A DNA stretch of 23,620 bases. Origin: a virus. This document shows positions 1 through 10,500 of the stretch, one piece after another. A model generated the notes under the pieces. It saw only the letters and a program-made list of their open reading frames with translations. It had not been told where the DNA came from and did not search any database. The translations under genes were made by a program, and so were the position numbers. Position 1 is the stretch's first letter. Each line of letters starts with the position of its first letter. The stretch lies in the IMG/VR virus record IMGVR_UViG_3300017768_000087, positions 1-23,620 of that record. One strand, 5' to 3'.

Positions 1-124
1 ATTCGGGGGTTTTCGGTGACGACGATAATTTGGAACCGAATAGGGTTATGTAGTGTTTCACGATATAAGAAACAACCTTTGGTGATTTGGTGTAAATCAC
101 CTGCAAATTTATTTCCCATATCAT
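1..124. other. Left-edge segment, coding state unresolved
   Basis: This stretch lies beyond the terminator that closes the sheath gene. Several frames are open to the window edge. On the minus strand an ATG at 117-119 opens a frame beginning MGNKFAGDLHQITKG, and an ATG at 122-124 opens another. On the plus strand one frame reads in from the edge and stops at 124-126, and another stops at 51-53. None has a convincing ribosome binding site or a recognised product. The 117-119 minus frame looks most protein-like to me, as the start of a gene continuing off the left edge, but this is weak. Confidence 0.25.
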
Positions 125-128
125 AACA

Positions 129-156
129 AAAAACCCCCAATTTCTTGGGGGTTTTT
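129..156 (-). terminator. Rho-independent terminator after tail sheath gene
   Basis: A perfect 12-bp stem (AAAAACCCCCAA at 129-140 pairing with TTGGGGGTTTTT at 145-156) encloses a 4-base loop that reads GAAA on the minus strand. Five consecutive G-C pairs are followed by a T tract on the minus strand. It begins 17 bases past the sheath stop codon, as expected for the end of this late transcription unit. The A and T tracts are symmetric, so it could also stop plus-strand transcripts. Confidence 0.9.
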
Positions 157-173
157 CTTAATCAATATTCCTA

Positions 174-2561
174 TTATTCTGGGAATGTTGCTCCTGTTGG
201 TTGAACTGCAAAGTCCAATACAATGAACTCAGCTGTTCTTGTAGGTTGGATAAAGATTTGACCAATTAATTGGTTTCTATCAACAACATCTGGTGTGTTG
301 TTTGATTCGTCCATTACTACTCTGAATGCTGTAAGTCCTGCATTTGCTTGAACTTCTTCCATATATGGATTTACAAGATTTAAGAATCTTTGTCTTAAAG
401 CTGTATTGTTCTGTTCAAATACTAAGAAGTTAGAAGTTGATGCGATAAACTTTCTCAAGTTAATCAACAATCTTCTTACATTGATTCTGTCTAACGCACT
501 TGGTTTACCTTGAAGTGTTTTCTGACCAAACACGACTACACCTTGACCTGGGAAAGTTGCGATAGGATTAATACGATTTTCGTATAAATCATCTCTTTCT
601 AAGTTCGTTAGTCTTGTTTTAGCTTCTAATACTTCTGTTAAACCACCACGATTTAAACCTGCTGGTGCGAACCACTCTTGTCCAATTCTATCATTATTTG
701 CGTAAACGCCTGGTAGAACTACTGAAGGTGGAACCCAAGTAGGTTTATTTTTAACTTCATCAAGAACTTTAACCCAAGGATAATATGTTGCTACATAATT
801 ACTATCTAATGATTTTACATCATTGATAGCACCCTGTATTGTTCTTCCGTATTTTGAACCATCTAAGATAAAGAAGCAATCTGCTCTATCTTCGACTTTA
901 TCAATTGCGTGATTTGTTACTGATGAGTGAATTGAATGAATAACACCTGGAAGTGCTAATAAATTAATATCAAACTCATCTGGATTAGATATTGCGTTTA
1001 AAGCTCTTTTATAAGCTAGTGAACCAGTTGTATTGGCTCCACTTAAATCGAATCCTTGTGTATTATTTGCAACAATATTTGTTCCAATTTTTCTTTCTTT
1101 TGCTGGATTTGAACCATCAAAACCACCTTGGAAAGGAACTGCGAACTTTAATTGTCTGTAATCTGAACCACTTAATGATAATGGATTGTTACCTGATGAG
1201 TATTGTGTACCCAAAGATGAAGCATCATCATTACCAACACAATCTTCTAAACTCATTGTCAAGTTATTTCCTACTGCTGCGTCTGTTGGTAGTGGTGCTA
1301 AATATTGTTGTTGGTCAACATTATTAAAGTCAAATCCATAGTATACATTTGTATCAAATGTTCCTCTTGAATTTTTCTGTGCTGAACCACTATTTGTACC
1401 AATAAACGAAGCACTTGGGAACGACATTACAACGGTACTACCGCTTGGTGTTGTTAGTGTTGTTTTATGTGGTTGTAAGACTTTATCAAATCCCATAGGA
1501 ACTAAGTCTTTTGAAATTCCTGTCAATTTATCGTAATTAGAAATATAAATGTACTTAGATTGATTTGGATAATCACCATTGTTGGTTAATTTTCCTTGAT
1601 TATCAATTGTAGTATATCTATCACCAATTACTCTTGGTAGGAAGTTTACTGAATCCTCGTCAAAATTTAGATTTTGGAAAGTTTCTAAAACTGTTCCGTT
1701 GTCATTTTGACCTGGATTATTTACAATCACTTGTAAGCTAAATGAACCATAATCTGAACCGGCAACATCTGATGGTCTTTTAACATCAGCAATACCAACT
1801 CTAAATTTAGAGTTCATATTTGTTCCGTGTGATATGGTGTTAACTTTAAATAAGTCGGTTCTTGAACCACCGACTAATTGTGATTGAATTGATGGTGTTG
1901 TAGCAACCGAGTAATCAAATGAGAAGCCTTCGTTGCTTCCACTATTGATATATACTCTATCACTTGAACCCATTTTGTTTTGTGTGTCTTGGAAATTTGA
2001 ATACACATGCACCTTTTTACCAGTATTTTGTGCGTCTTCACTAAATACTTTTGTAATGTAGTTAGCTGAACTTGAATCAAATGATAATGCAAAAGCTTGT
2101 GTACTTCTGTCATTATCTACATCAAGATTCAATGTAAATGAAGATTTGGTTCCAGCATCATCAACTGAGGCACTTGTTGGCCCAGCTAAGTCAGTATTGT
2201 CTACATCGGTTGCTCCTCTTGAAGATTTCAATGTAGCGACAGCAAAGTGTCCTTTTGAACCACTAATACTTAATGTTACGGTGTCGTTTGCGTATCCTCC
2301 CAATCCTAAAACACGAACTATTGTTAATGTTCCTGCGTTACGAAGATATTGCTTCGCAGCAAAAGGAACATAAAAGTCTTGGTTTTCTTTACCAAAGATT
2401 GTTTCAAATTCACCGAAGTTTCTGATGATTGTTGGAACAAATGCTGGACCCATTTCTGTTGGTCCGATTAATGCTGCTCCAATTTCACCAATACCTTGTG
2501 GTAAGAATGTTAAATCTTTTTCTCGTGTAAATACACCAGGACTGACTATTCTTTCAGCCAT
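174..2561 (-). CDS. Contractile tail sheath protein (T4 gp18-like)
   Basis: This 795-residue protein is the contractile tail sheath, which polymerises around the tail tube and shortens to drive infection. The N-terminus (MAERIVSPGVFTRE, then IGPTEMGPA and a Y-x-V-x-F-A-A segment before residue 75) is the usual opening of myovirus sheath proteins. The C-terminal part, roughly residues 520-795, carries the conserved polymerisation region, with D-R-I-N-V-R-R-L around residue 690 and the closing segment TAEFIVLDFAVQPTG. The middle, about 100-520, is Ser/Asn/Gly-rich and probably forms the variable outer domains. T4 gp18 is 659 residues, so the extra length is likely there. The start has a good AGGAGA site, within which lies a 10-bp palindrome (2571-2580). 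It is the last gene before the terminator. I am confident of the family. Confidence 0.95.
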   Translation of the reverse strand: MAERIVSPGVFTREKDLTFLPQGIGEIGAALIGPTEMGPAFVPTIIRNFGEFETIFGKENQDFYVPFAAKQYLRNAGTLTIVRVLGLGGYANDTVTLSISGSKGHFAVATLKSSRGATDVDNTDLAGPTSASVDDAGTKSSFTLNLDVDNDRSTQAFALSFDSSSANYITKVFSEDAQNTGKKVHVYSNFQDTQNKMGSSDRVYINSGSNEGFSFDYSVATTPSIQSQLVGGSRTDLFKVNTISHGTNMNSKFRVGIADVKRPSDVAGSDYGSFSLQVIVNNPGQNDNGTVLETFQNLNFDEDSVNFLPRVIGDRYTTIDNQGKLTNNGDYPNQSKYIYISNYDKLTGISKDLVPMGFDKVLQPHKTTLTTPSGSTVVMSFPSASFIGTNSGSAQKNSRGTFDTNVYYGFDFNNVDQQQYLAPLPTDAAVGNNLTMSLEDCVGNDDASSLGTQYSSGNNPLSLSGSDYRQLKFAVPFQGGFDGSNPAKERKIGTNIVANNTQGFDLSGANTTGSLAYKRALNAISNPDEFDINLLALPGVIHSIHSSVTNHAIDKVEDRADCFFILDGSKYGRTIQGAINDVKSLDSNYVATYYPWVKVLDEVKNKPTWVPPSVVLPGVYANNDRIGQEWFAPAGLNRGGLTEVLEAKTRLTNLERDDLYENRINPIATFPGQGVVVFGQKTLQGKPSALDRINVRRLLINLRKFIASTSNFLVFEQNNTALRQRFLNLVNPYMEEVQANAGLTAFRVVMDESNNTPDVVDRNQLIGQIFIQPTRTAEFIVLDFAVQPTGATFPE

Positions 2562-2570
2562 TATGTTTCT

Positions 2571-2580
2571 CCTAATTAGG
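2571..2580 (-). promoter_or_regulatory. Sheath ribosome binding site inside a palindrome
   Basis: The sheath Shine-Dalgarno (AGGAGA) overlaps the self-complementary decamer CCTAATTAGG. The palindrome could be chance in AT-rich DNA. Confidence 0.4.
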
Positions 2581-2605
2581 TTATCTTTTTCGAGATTTTA
2601 CTAAG

Positions 2606-2614
2606 TATAAATAT
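2606..2614 (-). promoter_or_regulatory. ATATTTATA motif upstream of the sheath gene
   Basis: Reading along the genes the sequence is ATATTTATACTTAG, 45 bases before the sheath start, in the short gap after the coiled-coil gene. The same core recurs in other gaps of this block. T4-like phages use TATAAATA as the late promoter core. This motif, TATA(CT)TA in gene direction, is only similar to it, so the promoter role is inferred from placement and recurrence. Confidence 0.35.
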
Positions 2615-2670
2615 CAAATTAAAATCTCAAAATATATTAAGATAGAAAAAAAATGTTACTTTATTTTCTA

Positions 2671-3021
2671 TTATGCTGATGCTGATTCGTCACTAGATGA
2701 TTTAGAAGACTCTTCTAATTCAACATTTTCGACAGCTTCAACTGGTGTAAATACACCTGTTTGAATGTCTAAACTACCTTGACCATACTTTTCAGTTAGT
2801 CCTTTAACTAACTCAGTTTCTGATTCAAGTGCTTCGTTATATGATTCTTCTAAACGAGCTCTTTCTTCATCCATACTTGATAGTCTTTGTTCAGTTTGCA
2901 TTCTTGAAACTTCTAAAGCACCAAATGATAGAGTAAGATTATTGTAATTTACTCTTAAGTCACTTAAAGATTTTAGTTCATCTTCAGTGAATTGTATTTG
3001 ATTTGTTTCTACTTCTGACAT
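2671..3021 (-). CDS. Small coiled-coil protein of T4-like tail region, unknown function
   Basis: This acidic 116-residue protein is predicted to be mostly helical. Residues about 10-80 form a long charged helix with leucines at heptad-like spacing, suggesting a coiled coil. It is followed by KYGQGSLDIQTGVFTP (about residues 78-93) and a disordered Glu/Ser-rich tail. I recall similar small proteins, a coiled coil plus K-Y-G-x-G-x-L-x-x-x-T-G-x-F-T-P, in structural gene clusters of marine T4-like phages; no function is known to me. A strong AAGGAG site precedes the ATG. It lies between the Hint-domain gene and the sheath gene. It could be a virion component or an assembly chaperone; the sequence does not decide. 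Confidence 0.75.
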   Translation of the reverse strand: MSEVETNQIQFTEDELKSLSDLRVNYNNLTLSFGALEVSRMQTEQRLSSMDEERARLEESYNEALESETELVKGLTEKYGQGSLDIQTGVFTPVEAVENVELEESSKSSSDESASA

Positions 3022-3056
3022 AGTTATAACTCCTTGTTTGTTACTATTCTATTGTT

Positions 3057-3067
3057 AATAAATATAA
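3057..3067 (-). promoter_or_regulatory. ATATTTATT motif upstream of coiled-coil gene
   Basis: This is a variant of the recurring ATATTTATA motif (TATATTTATTA in gene direction), about 36 bases before the start at 3021. Its promoter role is inferred only from placement. Confidence 0.25.
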
Positions 3068-3091
3068 TGTAAAAGTCTGTTATTACATTAT
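3064..3091 (-). other. AT-rich inverted repeat after Hint-domain gene
   Basis: Nine-base arms (ATAATGTAA at 3064-3072 and TTACATTAT at 3083-3091) enclose a 10-base loop in the gap downstream of the Hint gene. The stem is too AT-rich to call a terminator with confidence, and there is no strong T tract in the minus direction. Confidence 0.3.
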
Positions 3092-3102
3092 TTTTTAATT
3101 TT

Positions 3103-4203
3103 TTACGAAATTTCTGAGTTCACCAATACCCCATTTGCATAGAAGTTATTGTTCTTAGTTTTTATCGTGTAAGTCCAGTGTTTTTTAGGAAAACCTTCAA
3201 GTCTGTGTACATTTGCATAGTATTTTCCATCTAATATTTTTAGTAAATCATTTGGTTGTATTTCAGTTGCATCTAAATCATAATTAGATTTACTTAATCC
3301 TGGGTCTTGAGAAACCATATTTCCATCTTGTTTGTAAATAGGGTGGTCTGATGTTAGAATCAATTCTTTCAATTCTTCACCATCCGTTTCATCGTTAGGG
3401 TCTGATAATATTATCTTGTATAGATTTTCGTGTAGTCTTTTTTCTATTTGTTGTATTTCTACTTCTTCTTCTTGACCGGTTGACCAATTATAAGACATAA
3501 TCATATCTCCAACATTTAAGTCGTGTATAATTGCAGTTCCGTCTTTTAAATTAACCGGAATGTGTTCATAAATACACAATCCACCACCACCACCAGAAAA
3601 TGTAATATTACCAGTCACAGTAGCAGATACACCATTGTTTGTTAGTGTTAATGTGTAGGCTCCTGTTCCGTCTTTATTGGAGGGTGAGTGTGCCCATTGA
3701 GTTCTAATGTATCGTGTTCCTGAATTATGACTACTAAATAATGAATTACTATTTGCTGTAGAAGTACTGATAAATCCTGTTCCACTATTTGATGTTCCGA
3801 GTACACCTGGGTCACCACCACTTGAGATAGCTAATGTAAATGTTCCGAATGGACCACCAGTAGTAGATACTGAACAACTTGTTCCACCAGTACCACCGGT
3901 CACAGTCATCTGTGCGTCTTTAATACTCTGTTCAGTACCACCTGGTAAACCAGTTATATTTACTCCAGTATTATCTACAACACTCCAAGATGTAGATGCT
4001 AAATCGTGGTCATAAGAATAAAATTCTGACATTGCGTGCGGAGCCGAACCATCCGGTCTATCTGCTGAATCGTTTGCAGTATTGATGGTTGCGTAAGTTC
4101 CGTCTGATTGGTCTTCCAACGAAGTATTTGCCGTTGTTGAAGTCCTACCAAGTTCTGTATTGATTTCACTCATCTTGATTTGACCTGATGAAGTCAATGA
4201 CAT
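3103..4203 (-). CDS. Phage structural protein with C-terminal Hint autoprocessing domain
   Basis: This 366-residue protein has three parts. Residues 1-70 (SGQIKMSEINTELG, then SAPHAMSEFYSYD) resemble the short N-terminal segment common in T4-like phage structural proteins. Residues about 71-203 are Ser/Thr/Gly-rich and probably a beta domain. After a run of five glycines (204-208), residues 210-366 look like a Hint domain, the self-cleaving fold of inteins and hedgehog proteins. Cys210 is the likely nucleophile, followed by the L-x-x-G-D-x-x-x-S-Y-N element and the T-S-D-H-P-I-Y box (Thr284, His287). The end, FYANGVLVN, matches the last intein block, but the usual His before Asn362 is absent and only four residues follow. 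Splicing is therefore unlikely; N-terminal thioester cleavage is plausible. The AGGAGAAACCAATG start is clear. Confidence 0.85.
   Translation of the reverse strand: MSLTSSGQIKMSEINTELGRTSTTANTSLEDQSDGTYATINTANDSADRPDGSAPHAMSEFYSYDHDLASTSWSVVDNTGVNITGLPGGTEQSIKDAQMTVTGGTGGTSCSVSTTGGPFGTFTLAISSGGDPGVLGTSNSGTGFISTSTANSNSLFSSHNSGTRYIRTQWAHSPSNKDGTGAYTLTLTNNGVSATVTGNITFSGGGGGLCIYEHIPVNLKDGTAIIHDLNVGDMIMSYNWSTGQEEEVEIQQIEKRLHENLYKIILSDPNDETDGEELKELILTSDHPIYKQDGNMVSQDPGLSKSNYDLDATEIQPNDLLKILDGKYYANVHRLEGFPKKHWTYTIKTKNNNFYANGVLVNSEIS
3106..3576 (-). other. Hint (hedgehog/intein-type) domain within the 366-aa protein
   Basis: The domain runs from Cys210 to the C-terminus. Its blocks are in the expected order: N-terminal Cys with P-V-x-L-x-D-G; I-x-x-L-x-V-G-D; the TSDHPIY box; a second N-D-L-L-K element at 318-322; and the terminal F-Y-A-N-G-V-L-V-N. 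The length of 157 residues suits a Hint fold without a homing endonuclease. The missing penultimate His argues against complete intein splicing. Confidence 0.8.
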
Positions 4204-4228
4204 TGGTTTCTCCTGTTAATTATACTAA

Positions 4229-4252
4229 TATAAATATATTATGTATAAATAT
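4229..4252 (-). promoter_or_regulatory. Two ATATTTATA motifs upstream of Hint-domain gene
   Basis: Two copies (4229-4237 and 4244-4252) sit 26 and 41 bases before the start at 4203, in the only gap between the 82-aa and Hint-domain genes. The second overlaps the end of the 82-aa gene. Both read ATATTTATA in gene direction. They are candidate late-promoter elements by position and recurrence only. Confidence 0.35.
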
Positions 4253-4500
4253 TATGCGTCGTTACTACCACTAATGGTTGTAATTGATGCTAAAGCTGTC
4301 ACTAATTCAGAATGTGATGCTGAAGCTTGTGTTACCATAGCTGTGTAGTTGATTTTTGCTTCGTGTACTGAAATAGATTCTTGATAATCTAAGATGGTTC
4401 TTTCATTACCATCGATATCATTTTGTGCTCTTGTATGTTTAATACTTACTTGAGCAAATCCACTTCCTGACACTGTTGCGTCTGCTACTATTCTACCCAT
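4252..4500 (-). CDS. Hypothetical 82-aa protein coupled to the giant fibre gene
   Basis: I do not recognise this 82-residue protein. It has no membrane segment or signal peptide. Residues 1-35 look like beta strands, and the middle to C-terminal part (about 40-75, with S-V-H-E-A-K-I-N-Y and H-S-E-L-V-T-A-L) could be helical. Its ATG overlaps the end of the giant fibre gene by 8 bases, and a strong GAGGAG site lies inside that upstream gene, so the two are translationally linked. Position suggests a fibre-associated protein or fibre chaperone, but nothing in the sequence proves this. Confidence 0.7.
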   Translation of the reverse strand: MGRIVADATVSGSGFAQVSIKHTRAQNDIDGNERTILDYQESISVHEAKINYTAMVTQASASHSELVTALASITTISGSNDA

Positions 4501-7500
4501 TTGATTTCTCCTCTAATTTGGTTAATCGTTGTTGCTGTTCTTCTATTGTTTTTTGTTGTTCTTTGTTTTGTTTTGTCAATTCTTTAACCGACTCAACTAA
4601 CAATGGAACTAATTTTTCGTATTGTACTGTTAAATAATCTTCACCAGATATAGAACCACTTGCATCTGTATCAAATGGAGCCAATTTAACTGCCTCTGGT
4701 TGAACTTTTTTAACTTCTTGTGCAGAAACACCAACATAATTTTGTTCGGTGTCGTAGTCTGCTAATTCTTTTGCAGTATTGTTAAAATTGTAAGTAAATC
4801 CAGATAGTTGACTTACTTTTTCTAATGGACTTTCAATCAATTTAATATTTCTTTTTAGTCGTTCATCAGACGCAAAAGCCGTAATATCATTTGAAGCGGC
4901 TATCTGACCACTTACATCTAATGCATAAGTTGCTCCTGGAGCTGTGCCGTCAGATATTCCATATCCTACTCTTACACTATGTGCTACATTTAATTTACCC
5001 TCAGTATTTAATGACATAGCTCCCTGTCCAGAACTATGACTGGTCTTTCTCCATAAAAAACCTCTATTTGTTTCATCACTAAAAGTAAATGTCATAGCCC
5101 AAGAATCAACAGCTCCAAAACCAGTTGAAGAAATCATACCTATACAATAAGCACCTGATGTTGAATATAGTCTATATTTAGTATAGCTTGATTCGTTGTG
5201 TGCTCTAAAGCTATGTCCAGAAGTTAAAGTAATATTTCCACCAACACTAACATTTCCTGATGAATCTATTCTCATTCTTTCTACATTGTTTGACTTAAAG
5301 AATAAATCATTTGTCGCACAAAACATTCCATTGTAATAATCTCCACCCGTATTACTATCCTTTACTGCAATACCACTACCTGCGTCTGTTGATGCTACAA
5401 CTAATCCTATATCAGTTGAACCAATAAATCTTCCTTGTCCAGCAGCATCTACTCCAAATACCTTAGAACCACCGAGGTAAAAGTCATAAGTTCCAGCACC
5501 TCTACCAATAGAAAATCTCATCAAACCAGTACCACTATTATCATAATATGCTATTTTAGCATTTTCATAAGTATTACTACCGGGTGTATTTGTACCACCC
5601 ATAAAATTAATACCAGGAGCATAATCACTACCTCCGTGGTCTATGTACATTTCTCCAGTAAAGTTAGAAGTACCATCTACATCAAGTCTTGTACTTGCAA
5701 AAGTATTACCTGTACCAAGATGTAACCCTGTACCATTTATTGAACCAAAGTATGTACCACCAGTTGCACTTCTAAATCTATGTCCTCCCGCATCGTGGTA
5801 ATTATTTCTATCTCCACCATCTCCAAGATAAAGACAAACAGCACCATCATTATTTAATAGTTTTGTATATGTACTATCTTTTGCTAATACTGTTTTGAAT
5901 CCGTGTGTTCCATCCCAAATTTGAATACCACCATTACCTGCTTGGACTGCACTTGAAACATATAATACTCCTGAACCATTCATTGTAAATCTTGTTGAAC
6001 CACCAGTTGCAAATCCTATTGTATCTTCTGCAGTTCTTAACATACCAGTATTTGTATCTGATACAAAACTATAACTTGGGGTTCCTGCACTTCCAACAAC
6101 ATTGTTTCTTATACCATAACTACCAAACCTTGCTCTTTCTACCGAATCTCCAATAACCTTAGTTTCTGATGCTTCTACTACAATTCTGTCATCATCATTC
6201 AGTCCTCTAGCTAATGTAGCATTAACATCATAAATACTTCTGTAATATCCTGTTTGAGATGCGTAATCACCTGGTGTTTCAGTCACATCATACTGAGTCA
6301 TATTTGCTATGTACCAAGTAAATGCTGTATCACTACCACCCGTAACATAAATAAAACCAGAAGTACTAAATGTACCACTATCTCCAGCATGACATACTCT
6401 TGCATACCATTCCCATTTACCAGTACCTTCCGGTGAAGTTAAGAAATGGTCCGTAGAATTATTTCCCATTGAATTAGCTGCTGTAACAAATGTTCTACCA
6501 CTTGGAAGTTTAGCTTGGAATATCTGTACAAATGTATGATTTTCCTCAGTATTTATAAGTTGATAAACACCACCAAAACCTGGACTTGTACTTCCGTTAC
6601 CATTATATGCAACTTTTATTACTTTACCACTTGAATTTGGAGGAACTATACTATCGTCTGATGCTGTAATTCTTGAAACGACAAGATTAGTACCACCTGC
6701 ATTATTGTATAAAGTTACACTATTAGTACCATTATTAAAGTCTTCATCTAAATATCTTTGTTTACCACTATTTCTAAGTCCTGCTATAATTGCGTGAAAT
6801 CCACCTCTATCAGTAGAATTACTTGGAGTGTCGTATATTCTTCTATCATCTATGTAGTAACCTGAACTATTTAATGAATTGATTCCAGATGAATTTATTT
6901 CAGCACGAACTACTCCTCCTGTTGATAAACCTATTTTATCCCCAGTAATAAGATACATACCAGTATTGGTATCGTTAGAAAAACTATATGTTGGTGTTCC
7001 AACACTTCCATTTGGTGCTCTAAAAACACCAGCTCCAGTAATACCTTGAGTTGCTCCATCTACAAAGAAACCACTATCTGCTCTTATATATCTTGGTGTA
7101 TAAATATTTTTAGCAGTAGACTGATTTATTCTTAGCCAACTAGTATCATTAGCTCCAATATCTCCTACCGTAGTACCGTTATATTGAATATATAATCTTT
7201 CTCCAGTATCTGAAAAATTCATAGTGACTTGTTCAGTAAATGTTTTTTGACCAGTAAATGTTTGTGTTCCTGATAAATGTGCTGTGTCTGCGTCTAAGTA
7301 AGCACTTGCAATAACACTTCCGTTCCAAGTACCAGTAGTGATAGTTCCTAATGAAATTATGTTTGTTGAATTACCAGCGTGGAATACTCTGTACTTATTA
7401 CCATTACCATAACTCCAACCACCAACAGCTAAATCATTGATAGCGCCGTCTATTCCGAAATATCCAGCAAAATCGCCATTAATATGAAATGTCATAAACG

Positions 7501-10500
7501 CATCTGCACCACCTGTATCTTGATATACTTGTAGTCCAGATTGATTTCCAGAACTTGTTTCAATATTATCGTTAGAAGTAAATGTAGTAATATTACTTAG
7601 AGTATTTGATGATAAGCTTCCTTTTGTTACAACCGAATTACCATTAGAAGTAACATCACCAGTTACAGTTAAAATTCCTGTAACATCAGCTCCAGCAGTG
7701 TCCGCTCTAAATCTTTCAGTATCATTAACAATTATTCTTGAATAATCAGCTGTAATATCTATTCTATCAGAACTACTATCGTGTGCTCTTCTTAAACTTA
7801 AGTCTTCATCATAAGCACTTACAATACCACTATCTACTGTAATTTGTTTATTGAAATAAAATTTATCTCTATCGGTTTGTATATGTCCCCAACTTGAATT
7901 ACCTGGTCCTAATTCTATGTACCCACTTGCAGTTGTAAATCTATGATAATTGTTTGGGGAATAATAATGAGCTCTGGAACTATCTGAATGTAATCTTAAA
8001 TAATCAGAAGTATCTCCAGCTTCGTATATGAAGAAATATTTGTCGTGAGTAAGTTGTGCAGCCTGTTCCGCTGTACCTGACCTTGATGTCCAAAACTCTA
8101 AATTACCAGCTCTACCAGATTCACTTCCATTTAATAAATGGGTCTCAAGTCTTGCTACTTGTGTAGTTCCAGCCTGACTATGTCCAAATATTAATTGTGC
8201 TCCACTTCCTGCACTTGTAGCTGTGTTTCTAATTTCTAATGTAGGATTACTGGATTGACCAGTTAATAAGTTTCCTGTTATGTTTGTGTCTTTAGCTATT
8301 TCAACCGTAGAAGCACTACCATCTAATGTCAAGTACGTAGCAACTCCACCACTTCCGTCATCTGTTTTAAATATAATATCAGAATCATCTGCTCTATTTT
8401 GGAATATTAAATGTCCAGTATAATTATCGGCTCCGAAGCTATTTGTTCCATTGTGATAGATTTGTAAATCAGAACTAGCACCATACATACTTTTAATACT
8501 ATCAGCAAACCTCATATTTTTTGCTACATCAATCAATGTTGAAGCACCATTTAATGTTAGGTAAGCAGTAGTTCCACCTGAACCATTATCACATCTTAAT
8601 GCTAAATTTCCATCATCTGTTAGTTGGTCAATATACAATCCACCGGTTTGATTTCTAATAAAAGAATCACTTCCGTCGTGATACATATATAAATCTTCAC
8701 CAGCACCTAATGCAAGTGTATCATTATCATTTGGTATTCTTACTCCTGAATTTTCAGTAATTCTAAATTGTGCGGTTCCACTTGAACTACCTACCGTTCC
8801 ACCACTTCTAAATTCTAAATTACCACCAGAACCATACATTGTAAATGTTGTATCGTCTTGTTTAAACATCAATCTTGCAGAAGTGTTGCTATCGGAAGTT
8901 TGTTGATTTAATAATATACCATTAACACCACTTGAAAAAATATCTAATGTTGTATCGGGTGATGTTGTGCCAACACCTAATTTATTTGTAATCCAAGAAT
9001 CACCATTTCCTCTTAATCTAATTCTTTCACTATAAGTTGCATCAGATGAAGGATTTAGTGCCTCGTAAATAGATAAACGAGATTCTCCTGCACTACTATA
9101 TAATGCTGCAACTGGAACTGCTCCACCTTGACCACCTCTCGCCCAAGTGTTTTGGAATCCCCATCTTGTTCCGTAGATTTCTAAATGGTCTCCAGAGGTT
9201 AATCCTGATGTTCCACCGGAAGTATCATCAAATGTACTTATTTTATATAATGGTGTTGTTGGGGTGTTTGCAAGTTGTCCTAATCCCAATACATATCCTT
9301 CTGAATCCACACCTCTTATGTGAGCACTACCACTAACCACATCTAATTTTTCTTGTGGTGATGTGGTGCCAATTCCCACTTTTTGAGCAGTACTAATAGT
9401 TATCGCATTAGTATTGTTTGTATTTAAATAAATTGGTTGAGATACTGCAGTAAGTATATTTAATGGACCACCATTACTTCTAACATAGTTATTATTATTA
9501 GATGATAAATGAAATAGTCTCAATCCATTAGTTAAATCATTACCGACATATAAAACTTTGTCATCATTTAGAATGGTATCTTGATGAAGTATAGTGTTGG
9601 TTGCACTTCCATCTAATGTTATGTAAGGTGTTATTCCACCACTACCATCGTCTGTTTCTAATGTTATATCTGCATCATCAAGAGTATTTCTAATCTGTAA
9701 AGTTCCAGTATAATTATCTATTCTACTATTAGTTCCATTGTGCCTAATTCTTAAATCACTACCTGTTCCAAATCTTGCGTCTACATCATCATTAAATCTC
9801 ATTAGTTTTTGAACTGTTGTAAATCCAGCACTACCATCTAAAGTTATGTAAGCAGCTGTTCCACCACTTCCGTCATCTGATTTTAGAATAATATCTTTGT
9901 CATCAGCAGTATTTTCAATTTCCATATCACCCGTGATGTTAACGAATTTAGCAGCTGTAGAACTATGATATAAAAGTATATTTCCTGATGCTCCAACTTT
10001 TAATGCCTGATTCCAATTAGGTAAGTGTACATTACCGATTTCACTTGAATCTATTTTAAGGGCAGTTTTAGTAACACCACCATCATTTACCCTAATAAAG
10101 AAATCTGAATCTTGGCCAAGTGCATCAATATATAATGCACCAGTTCCATTCACTAAAGAGGAATTAGTTCCATCGTGTTTCATATACATATCAAGACTAT
10201 TACCAGCACCTAATAATATATTATCTCCTACTCTTACATAGTCTGTTCCACCCTCAACCATAGTTAGCATCTGTTGTCCACCAACTACAAAGTCTAATGT
10301 ATCTGCTGCTTGTTCATAGATATAAGTATGAGTACCACCATCTAAGTAAAGTTTATTAGTAGCACTGATTTCTACATCACCTACAACACTTTGAGAACCT
10401 GTTATTTGAACTGAACCTGTAAATTGATGTGTGTCGTCTATGGAATCACCGAATATTGTTGAACCACTTGAAAAACTTTGTGTCATATAAGTTATTGATG

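Noticed and set aside
992-1327. Plus-strand open frame of 111 codons
   Set aside because: It is opposite the sheath gene, and its Leu/Tyr-rich product looks like translated antisense.
3103-3576. Fully active intein in the 366-aa protein
   Set aside because: The penultimate His is missing and only four residues follow the terminal Asn, so there is no C-extein to ligate.
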